This document shows positions 1 to 5,481 of a DNA stretch of 7,440 nt, piece by piece. Made by a program: the position numbers and the translations under genes. How positions within the stretch are numbered: the stretch's first letter is position 1; each line of letters starts with the position of its first letter. The DNA is from CAYRVX01 sp964642165 (GTDB lineage Bacteria > Planctomycetota > Phycisphaerae > SM23-33), in NCBI GenBank assembly GCA_964642165.1, contig CAZXOC010000333.1, positions 1 to 7,440 on the forward strand. The letters run 5' to 3'. A model generated the notes under the pieces. The model was given only the letters and a program-made list of their open reading frames with translations. It searched no databases and was not told the origin of the DNA.

Positions 1-1362
1 GAGGCCGACGAGGCATCGCTGTTCGTGGCGCCAGGTGCGGCGGCCGTCGGAGATGGCGACGACGATCTTGCGCAGGCCGGGCTTGACTCTGGTCAGGTCC
101 GGCCGGGCCGTGAAGGACGAGAACAGGGGTTTGCGGCGGATGATGACGTCACTCGACACGCCGCCCAACGTGACCGTCACTTTTTTCGCGCGTCCGTCGG
201 GATCGCAGAACATGCCGCGAATGGCATCGCCCGGGCGGATTCGCCGGTCGCGCGGCGGGTGCTCCAGTCGGATGGAGACGGCCTCGCCGGTGGGCTTGTA
301 GAACGACTCCAACCCGTCGGCCTGCACGCGGACGAACCGGTAGCCCGGCCGCTCGCCGAAGCCGGGAAGGGGGCAGCTCACCGACCCGCTCAGCGTCCGC
401 GGGGTGCCGGCGTACTCGCCCGTCGAGACGGTGTGCGTGTGCCCGGCGAAGATGTGCTCCACCTTCCGCTCGCGCAGCAGGTCCTTCAGTTCCTTCACGC
501 CGTGGGGGTAGTGGACGAACAGCAGCACCCGCGAGCCGGGCGGGCGGAGCTTCAGGTCCCGCCCCAGCCACGTGACGGCGGATTTCGGCACGCCCCAGAC
601 CCACTTCGGCCCGACCTTGCGGGCGTAGTCGATGCCCACGAAGTGGACCCCCGCGTAGTTGAACGACCACCGCAGCGGCCCGACGATCCTCCAGTAGAAG
701 CCGTAGCCGTACATCGGGTGCTTGCGGTCCCAGCCGCGAAGGCAGTTCACGCCGGCGGGGTCGTGGTTGCCCGGGATGGTGAACAGCGGCAGGGGGAAGT
801 CCCTCGCCTGCTGGGCGAAGAGGTCCCACTCCGCCTTGGCGCGGGCGTAGGGGCGCATGTCGGCCATGTCCACGCAGTCGCCGGTGAGGATGCAGAAGGG
901 CACTCGCGCGGCGAGGGGCGCGATCTCCCCTCGGAAGGCGGGGAACTTGTCCCTGCCGGCGCGCGGCACGTGCGGGTCGGTGGCGTGGACGAACACGAAC
1001 GGCAGCTTCTGCGCGTCGGGGCGAAGGGGGAAGTCCACGGAGCGCGGCCGGGCGGCGCGCGGCACGCGGCGGAACCAGCCCCGCGCCGGCCAGGTGCCGC
1101 TGGGGAAGCTGACCGTCAGGATGGGCTCCTTGTCCGGCGGGAGCAGCTCGTGCAGCTTCGCGTCGATGCGGTAGAGCCCGTTGGCGTCCGTGCGGGTGAA
1201 TGCGACGCCGTCGCTGACCGGCACGCCCGCCAGACCCTCGCCGCGGTCGAAGCGCCCGTTGCGATCGGCATCGAGGAACACGCGGCCGGAGACGACCTCG
1301 GCGCGCGCCGTCGGCGACAGCAGCAACACGAAGACGAAGGCGATGGTCCGGCGGCACGACAT
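1..1362 (-). CDS. Secreted calcineurin-like metallophosphoesterase, C-terminus cut by the left window edge
   Basis: Predicted exported phosphoesterase; 454 residues are visible and the frame is still open at base 1. Residues 1-21 form a signal peptide: MSCRR, then a hydrophobic stretch ending TARA before Glu22. Residues 22-70 look like an SdrD-B/MetallophosN-type beta domain with a D-x-D-x-N-G-x-x-D-x-x-E loop (D31, D33, N35, D39, E42). The catalytic domain spans about 120-315 and holds every metal-binding motif of the family: D129-P-H131, G161-D162, G198-N-H-D201, H284 (FVHYPH) and G307-H-T-H310. The remainder, from about 320, resembles the C-terminal domain seen in secreted calcineurin-like proteins of Bacteroidetes and planctomycetes. 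The ATG at 1362 is chosen because it gives a clean signal peptide and has GAGGG six bases upstream; an in-frame ATG at 1422 has neither. Substrate cannot be told; phosphodiesters or phosphomonoesters outside the cytoplasm are likely. It may have its own promoter in the 106 nt behind the Nif3 remnant. Confidence 0.94.
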   Translation of the reverse strand, partial: MSCRRTIAFVFVLLLSPTARAEVVSGRVFLDADRNGRFDRGEGLAGVPVSDGVAFTRTDANGLYRIDAKLHELLPPDKEPILTVSFPSGTWPARGWFRRVPRAARPRSVDFPLRPDAQKLPFVFVHATDPHVPRAGRDKFPAFRGEIAPLAARVPFCILTGDCVDMADMRPYARAKAEWDLFAQQARDFPLPLFTIPGNHDPAGVNCLRGWDRKHPMYGYGFYWRIVGPLRWSFNYAGVHFVGIDYARKVGPKWVWGVPKSAVTWLGRDLKLRPPGSRVLLFVHYPHGVKELKDLLRERKVEHIFAGHTHTVSTGEYAGTPRTLSGSVSCPLPGFGERPGYRFVRVQADGLESFYKPTGEAVSIRLEHPPRDRRIRPGDAIRGMFCDPDGRAKKVTVTLGGVSSDVIIRRKPLFSSFTARPDLTRVKPGLRKIVVAISDGRRTWRHEQRCLVGL

Positions 1363-1367
1363 CGCGG

Positions 1368-1372
1368 CCCTC
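1368..1372 (-). promoter_or_regulatory. Ribosome binding site that sets the phosphoesterase start
   Basis: On the minus strand GAGGG lies six bases before the ATG at 1362. The competing in-frame ATG at 1422 has no purine-rich stretch at the right distance, and using it would put 20 Arg/Gly/Ala-rich residues in front of the signal peptide. Confidence 0.6.
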
Positions 1373-1410
1373 AATGCGGACCCGGCGCGGCCCCTGCCCG
1401 CGCGGGAGAC

Positions 1411-1455
1411 ACCGATCGCCATGGTATCGGTCCCGGGGAGCCGGAGCAACGGCTC
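1411..1455 (-). other. Two tandem inverted repeats in the leader before the phosphoesterase gene
   Basis: Two perfect 6-bp inverted repeats lie between the stop of the Nif3 remnant (1469) and the phosphoesterase start. One is GAGCCG at 1438-1443 with CGGCTC at 1450-1455 (6-nt loop). The other is ACCGAT at 1411-1416 with ATCGGT at 1426-1431 (9-nt loop containing CCATGG). Neither is followed by a T run, so a standard intrinsic terminator is not supported. They could be a leftover Nif3 3' hairpin, an operator, or chance in GC-rich DNA. Confidence 0.3.
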
Positions 1456-1468
1456 GCTTGAAGGGCCC

Positions 1469-1593
1469 CTATACCCGATGGAACGGGTCGCCCGTGGGGA
1501 GGAACTCGACGCGCACGTCTCCCAGGAGCCCGGCGAGCCAGTCGGCGAGGTGACGGATGCCGGCCTGCTCGCCGGCGCGGTGGCCGGCGGCGC
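1469..1593 (-). pseudogene. C-terminal remnant of a Nif3/YbgI-family gene
   Basis: In the minus frame ending with TAG at 1469-1471, about 40 codons read AAGHRAGEQAGIRHLADWL, then a short spacer, then VRVEFLPTGDPFHRV. As recalled from E. coli YbgI, the family's extreme C-terminus has the same layout: AAGHHATE, then GIRALSEWL, then DLDVTFIDIPNP. The His and Glu of the GHxAxE motif, which help bind the dinuclear metal centre in Nif3 proteins, are kept. Codons are uniformly G/C-ending, as in the real genes here. Upstream of about 1593 the frame only shadows the solenoid gene and no other Nif3 sequence is visible, so the first 200 or more residues are missing. The 5' limit is approximate and no start codon or RBS precedes the fragment. 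Most likely it is a dead stub left by a deletion or insertion; a translated small peptide is less likely. Confidence 0.66.
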
Positions 1594-1602
1594 GCGGCGG
1601 CC

Positions 1603-3099
1603 TCAGGTGATGGTCTCGACACCGACGACCACGACGCCGTCCGTCTCGAAGCCGTGGCCGAGCCAGTCGAGCGTGTCGGTTCCGCTGCCGCCGTTGACGA
1701 GGACCGCGGCATCGAAGACGACCGTGTTGCCGTCCTCGTCCGCGGCGCCGATCGTGATGCTGTCGTCGTCGGTGCCCGTGTCGATCCGGACGTCGCCCTG
1801 GAACCCCGATGCCGGCCCGTCGGGCAAGCCGTTCGCCTCGATGGCCACCGTATCGGCGCCCTGGGCGGTGTGGATCTTCACCGCGCCGGTCGCGGTCACG
1901 TCGTCGATGACCACGAGGTCGTCGTCCTGGCCGGTGTGGATCTTCGTCTCGCCGGCAATGGTCGTGTCGCCGGTCACGGTCACCGTGTCGGCGCCCTTCT
2001 TGGCGTGGACGTGCAGGTTCCCGCCGATCCCGGAGAGGTCGATCGTCGTGTCGCTGCCGCCGTGCTGGGTGGCGATCTTGACGTGCCCGGCGACCGTGGC
2101 GTCCAGCAGGGAGACCGTGTCGACGCCCTTCTTGGCGTGGACCCACAGGCTGCCCTCCTCGACGACGACGTTGTCCAGCAGCGTAGTGCTGTCGCCCTGG
2201 CCGTTGTGGATCTTCAGGTGCCCGAAGACATCCGAGTTCTGCACGCTGACGTCGTCGCGGCCGTGGTTGTTCTTGATGAACAACTGCCCCTCGACGTCCA
2301 GGCCGTCGGCGAGGAGGCTCGTGTTGCCCTTGTGGTTGAAGACCTTGACGTGACGGGCCGTCAGCTCCTGGAGGGTGACGTCGGCGTCCCCGTGCCGTCC
2401 CTGGACGAAGAAGTCCAGCCCGACGTCGACGCCGTCGACGCCGCCGACGTTCACGGTGGCGTCGCCATGGCCGCTGAAGATCTTCACGTGCCCGCCGACG
2501 GTGGAGTTCAGCAGGTCGACGGTTTCGCTGCCGCGGTGGCCCCGGACGTGAAGGCTCCCGCCGATGGTGGCCCCGTCGACAATGGTGACGCCGTCGCTCC
2601 TGGTGTGATGCACCTTCACGTGCCCGCCGACGGTGGAGGCGTTCAGCAGCGCGAGGGTCTGCGTACCGCCCCCGCCCCGCGCGGGCCCCCTGAAGAGCAG
2701 GTCCGAAACGATCGACGTGCCGTCCACGGTCAGCGTGTTGCTGCCGCCGCCCCCGTCCACGAGCAGCTTGCCCGCCAGGGCCGAGCCCGTCACGAGGACG
2801 ACGTCGTCGCCCCGCCCGAGGCGGATCACGACGTTGCCCGTCACGCCCGAGAACACCAGCGAGTCGGTGCCGTCGTTCAGGCCGGTGGCGTCCTCGCCAG
2901 AGGACAGGCGCAGCTGGCCCGCGGCCAACTGGTCCTGGTCCAGGATGATGTCGTTGGCGCGATCGTCGCCGACGATCAGCAGGTTGCCGCCGCTCAGCGC
3001 CGCCGTGACGTCGCCGGCCAGGAGAAGCCGGCCCTCCAGCGGCTCGAAGCAGGCGGGTCGTTCGTGTGCCGCGCGCGGAGTTTCCTTGGGTCGATTCAT
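1603..3099 (-). CDS. LEPR-XLL-type exported protein with a 22-residue-repeat beta-solenoid
   Basis: 498 residues, function not known. The N-terminus carries FEPLEGRLLLAGD (18-30), close to the planctomycete LEPR-XLL signal FEPLEPRLLLSG; a Gly replaces the usual Pro. This motif marks large exported proteins in that phylum. From about residue 86 to 490 the protein is a regular array with a strand tetrad (HVKI, SLHV, NLHV and similar) starting at residues 89, 111, 133, 160, 182, 204, 228, 250, 272, 294, 317, 339, 361, 384, 406, 436 and 465. Each tetrad is usually followed by G-x-D-x-V/L. RTX-like nonapeptides occur at 116-124, 142-150 and 470-478 (GGSGTDTLD). This fits a right-handed beta-solenoid related to calcium-binding beta-rolls. 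There is no membrane helix, dockerin or PEP-CTERM tail; the chain ends GVETIT. The ATG at 3099 has AAAGGGA seven bases upstream. A surface adhesin or matrix role is inference only. Confidence 0.9.
   Translation of the reverse strand: MNRPKETPRAAHERPACFEPLEGRLLLAGDVTAALSGGNLLIVGDDRANDIILDQDQLAAGQLRLSSGEDATGLNDGTDSLVFSGVTGNVVIRLGRGDDVVLVTGSALAGKLLVDGGGGSNTLTVDGTSIVSDLLFRGPARGGGGTQTLALLNASTVGGHVKVHHTRSDGVTIVDGATIGGSLHVRGHRGSETVDLLNSTVGGHVKIFSGHGDATVNVGGVDGVDVGLDFFVQGRHGDADVTLQELTARHVKVFNHKGNTSLLADGLDVEGQLFIKNNHGRDDVSVQNSDVFGHLKIHNGQGDSTTLLDNVVVEEGSLWVHAKKGVDTVSLLDATVAGHVKIATQHGGSDTTIDLSGIGGNLHVHAKKGADTVTVTGDTTIAGETKIHTGQDDDLVVIDDVTATGAVKIHTAQGADTVAIEANGLPDGPASGFQGDVRIDTGTDDDSITIGAADEDGNTVVFDAAVLVNGGSGTDTLDWLGHGFETDGVVVVGVETIT
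1982..2142. repeat. 29-bp near-identical direct repeat pair, 132 bp apart
   Basis: Bases 1982-2010 and 2114-2142 match at 28 of 29 positions; the difference is G at 1991 against A at 2123. They encode the VHAKKG-x-DTV stretch of two rungs (around residues 320-329 and 364-373). The spacing is exactly two 66-bp rungs, which suggests fairly recent internal duplication or gene conversion. Confidence 0.85.
2482..2638. repeat. 25-bp identical direct repeat pair, 132 bp apart
   Basis: Bases 2482-2506 and 2614-2638 are identical over 25 bp. They encode the STVGGHVK segment of rungs around residues 155-162 and 199-206. As with the pair at 1982-2142, the distance is two rungs, so the 44-residue unit appears twice independently at DNA level. 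Confidence 0.88.
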
Positions 3100-3106
3100 T
3101 GATGGG

Positions 3107-3113
3107 TCCCTTT
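3107..3113 (-). promoter_or_regulatory. Ribosome binding site of the solenoid gene
   Basis: AAAGGGA on the minus strand ends seven bases before the ATG at 3099. It is a moderate Shine-Dalgarno match. It supports this ATG, and with it the reading of the FEPLE motif as lying within the first 30 residues. Confidence 0.5.
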
Positions 3114-3198
3114 CCCGGCTCGGCGCGCCGGTGCGCGAATGCTGTGCCCCTTGAGAAGCATACGATTCAGCCGGGGGGGAAGAGGGGACGAACGACGT

Positions 3199-3215
3199 GG
3201 CGCAAAGAGTGCGCC
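3199..3215 (-). terminator. Candidate terminator hairpin after the MoxR-DUF58-TgpA operon
   Basis: A perfect inverted repeat, GGCGCA - CTCTT - TGCGCC on the minus strand, begins 41 nt past the transglutaminase stop and is followed by a pyrimidine-rich stretch without a clean T run. It lies in the 156-bp gap (3100-3255) between the operon and the solenoid gene. The same gap holds a GC palindrome CCCCGCGGGG at 3237-3246, just after the stop codon, and CGGCGCGCCG at 3121-3130 in the solenoid gene's leader. The gap should also hold the solenoid gene's promoter, but I see no convincing -35/-10 pair. Confidence 0.4.
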
Positions 3216-3255
3216 GGAAGGTACTTGCAGCTTCGGCCCCGCGGGGTCCCCGGCG

Positions 3256-5481
3256 CTACCGCGCCAGGAGGTCCGCGAGCCGGCGGACGCGCCGCTCGGC
3301 GTCGTGGAGCTCGTCGCGTCCGGCCGGGGCGCCCGCCCAGCGGATGCGGTAGTACAGGTCGACGAGGGCGTCCAGCTCCGCGACCGGCAGGCCGAACCGC
3401 GAAACCGCCTCGTCGGCCAGCTCGCGCGCGGTGTGGCTGGGCCGGGCCGTCAGCCCGCGGCGTCGCAGCAGCGCCAGCAGGTGCAGCAGGAAGGCGGGGG
3501 GTTTCGGGGCGGGGAGGTCCCGCGCTCGGCGGGTCCTGCCCCGGCGGCGTCGCACCAGCAGGAGCCCGAGGGGCGCCAGCACGCCCGCGGCGACGGCGAC
3601 GCCGACGAAGAACCACACGACCGCCTCGCTGATCCGCCCGCGTGCGAACAGCTCGACGAGCCCCCAGAAGACGGCGCGGGCGGCGCGCCGGGCGGCGCGG
3701 AGGGCCTGGCGGAGGTACGCGCGGACGGCGGCGGCGAGCGCCCGCCGCGCATCGTCGTCGTAGCCGATGACGTTGGCGTACCAGGCGAACTCCCACTTGG
3801 TCCACCCCTCGCGCACGGCGGACCACCAGCGCCCCAGGGCGCCGTGCCGGGGCGGGTCGAACCGCTCCGGCGGGGTGGCGTCCACGATGACCCAGTCGCG
3901 GGTGGGGGTGTAGACCTCCGTCCAGGCGTGGGCGTCGCGCTGGCGCACGACGTAGCGCCGCGCGTCGTCGTCGTATTCGTTGGGGCGGAAGCCGGTCGCC
4001 AGCCGCGCCCGCAGCCCCACCGCGCGGCACATCACCGTCGTCGCCGAGGCGAAGTACTCGCAGTGCCCGCGCCGCAGGTGGAAGAGGAAGTCCTCCACGC
4101 CGTCGCGGTCGGCGTCGGCGTCGGTCAGATCGAGCGTGTAGGAGCAGCGCTGCTGGAGGCGCCCGGCGAGCCGCCGGGCCATCGCCAGGTCCACCTCGTC
4201 GCGCCCGGGCCCGGGCGGCACGCCGCCACGCCGCGACAGCAGATCCGCGCACCACTGCCGCGCCAGGGCGGTCACCTTCGGCGAGACCTCCACCCGCGGC
4301 GGGAACCTCGTCCGGTCGCGGAGACGCTTCTCGACCTCCGTGCGGAGGTACTCGCCGACCCTCGGCCCGCGGGGATCCGGCAGCACGTAGGCGGTGTACC
4401 GGACCGGCCGGTCCAGGCGCGGCGAGGCCTTCAGCTCGTACTCCAGCGTGCCCAGCCGCCGGGGCGTGGCGTCGGGCGACGTGATGCGAACGGCCGGGTG
4501 CGTCGCGAACGCCACCGGCAGCAGCGACGGGACCATCGAGACCTCCTGGCGGACGGCGCGTTCGAGGAGGTCCCCGGCGGGATCGGGCGGCAGGGAGCTT
4601 CTCGCCCAGGGGCTCTTGCGCCAGCGGGAGTCGAGGTACTCGCTGAAGACGCGCCCGCGGAGGTACGGCGGGCTGACCTGCCCGAGGTCGGTCCCCTCCG
4701 GCGAGCGCAGGCGCATGTGCATCACGATGCGGTCGGAGAGGTAGATGCTCCGGGGTCGCCCGAGGCGGACCGTGTCGCTGAAGCCGCTGGCCGCCCGGCG
4801 GCGCACGCGCCCCAGCGGCGGGCCCGCCCCCCCCGCGCCGCGCGGCGAGATCAGGAACACCACCACGCCGGTGGCGAGGGTCGCCACGATCACGACGGCG
4901 AGGCGCAGCAGGATCGCTCGCTTCGGCCAGGTGTCGGCAGGGGCGGGCGCGGGGCCGGGACCGGACGCCTGCTGGCGCACCGCCGCGTCCAGGCTGCGCT
5001 TCAGCGTGAAGACCATCCCCGTGTAGCACAGGCCCACCAGGTAGGCCAGCCCCAGCAGCGCGAACAGCAGGTCCTGGCACATCATGGACGCCGCGAGCAC
5101 CAGCAGCAGGCTCATCACGAGCATCTGCACGTAGTCGCGGTCCCGCTTGCGCTCGAACAGCTTGCACAACTGGATCAGCGTGACGTAGTGGCCCAGGGCG
5201 ATCAGCAGGTCCTCGTCGCCGATGAAGTACCGGACGGCCAGCACCGTGCCCACCAGCATGACCCCGGCGTTGAGCAGGAGGCGGTGGGCGTAGATTTCGC
5301 GGCTGCGCCAGGCGGCGATCGCGTGGAGGAGGACGGCCGCCAGGGAGACGAGGAAGAACGGCACGTTGCGCTCGGCGAGGCAGAACATGGCCGAGGCGAG
5401 GAAGATCGTCAGGAACAGCGCCAGTTCGAGGCGGCGCCGCCCGGCGCGGATCTCGGCGTCGGTGAGGCGGCGCACGGGCAT
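3256..5481 (-). CDS. TgpA-like membrane transglutaminase (DUF3488 / transglutaminase-like / DUF4129)
   Basis: 741 residues, the usual size and layout of TgpA. Hydrophobic membrane segments lie near residues 18-36, 41-58, 68-87, 119-134, 137-158 and 190-212. An extracytoplasmic region follows, then one more helix at 619-643 and a cytoplasmic DUF4129-like tail (about 660-741). The papain-like triad is complete: Cys474 in RRGHCEYFASA, His518 in RDAHAWTEVY and Asp534 in VIVDATPP. The enzyme should therefore be active on proteins or peptides outside the membrane; the true reaction (cross-linking, deamidation or proteolysis) is unknown for this family. An exact D-x-D-x-D-G-x-x-D loop at 456-464 lies ten residues before Cys474. 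The ATG at 5481 overlaps the DUF58 stop by one base (TGATG) and has GGGAGG seven bases upstream, so translation is probably coupled. The frame stays open far upstream (to 6786), but that stretch is a shadow of the DUF58 gene. Operon partner of the two upstream genes. Confidence 0.95.
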   Translation of the reverse strand: MPVRRLTDAEIRAGRRRLELALFLTIFLASAMFCLAERNVPFFLVSLAAVLLHAIAAWRSREIYAHRLLLNAGVMLVGTVLAVRYFIGDEDLLIALGHYVTLIQLCKLFERKRDRDYVQMLVMSLLLVLAASMMCQDLLFALLGLAYLVGLCYTGMVFTLKRSLDAAVRQQASGPGPAPAPADTWPKRAILLRLAVVIVATLATGVVVFLISPRGAGGAGPPLGRVRRRAASGFSDTVRLGRPRSIYLSDRIVMHMRLRSPEGTDLGQVSPPYLRGRVFSEYLDSRWRKSPWARSSLPPDPAGDLLERAVRQEVSMVPSLLPVAFATHPAVRITSPDATPRRLGTLEYELKASPRLDRPVRYTAYVLPDPRGPRVGEYLRTEVEKRLRDRTRFPPRVEVSPKVTALARQWCADLLSRRGGVPPGPGRDEVDLAMARRLAGRLQQRCSYTLDLTDADADRDGVEDFLFHLRRGHCEYFASATTVMCRAVGLRARLATGFRPNEYDDDARRYVVRQRDAHAWTEVYTPTRDWVIVDATPPERFDPPRHGALGRWWSAVREGWTKWEFAWYANVIGYDDDARRALAAAVRAYLRQALRAARRAARAVFWGLVELFARGRISEAVVWFFVGVAVAAGVLAPLGLLLVRRRRGRTRRARDLPAPKPPAFLLHLLALLRRRGLTARPSHTARELADEAVSRFGLPVAELDALVDLYYRIRWAGAPAGRDELHDAERRVRRLADLLAR

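Larger units (their letters stand above)
1630..2844 (-). repeat. In-gene 66-bp / 132-bp repeat array coding the solenoid rungs
   Basis: The rung spacing of 22 residues corresponds to 66 bp. At DNA level, CGGTGTGGATCTTC (plus strand) occurs at 1866-1879 and again at 1932-1945, exactly 66 bp apart. Longer matches fall at 132 bp, so the preferred duplication unit is two rungs. Rungs at residues 228, 317, 384, 436 and 465 are one to eight residues out of register, mostly through loop insertions. Confidence 0.85.

Noticed and set aside
149..1357. 402-codon minus-strand frame over the phosphoesterase region
   Set aside because: It is the neighbouring frame of the true phosphoesterase. The frame starting at 1362 gives a signal peptide and all metal-binding motifs, whereas this one is Arg/Pro-rich noise.
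1594..1612. Programmed -1 frameshift joining the solenoid protein to the Nif3 tail
   Set aside because: A -1 slip before the TGA at 1603-1605 would enter the Nif3 frame, but the local minus-strand sequence ATCACCTGA has no slippery heptamer, and the join would insert an Arg/Pro-rich linker with no known precedent.
3157..3162. TATGCT on the minus strand as a -10 box for the solenoid gene
   Set aside because: No -35-like hexamer lies about 17 bases upstream, and a single 6-mer match is not enough to call a promoter in this background.
3237..3246. CCCCGCGGGG palindrome right after the transglutaminase stop as the terminator
   Set aside because: It has no loop of its own and no T run after it. 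The hairpin at 3199-3215 has a proper stem and loop and is the better candidate.
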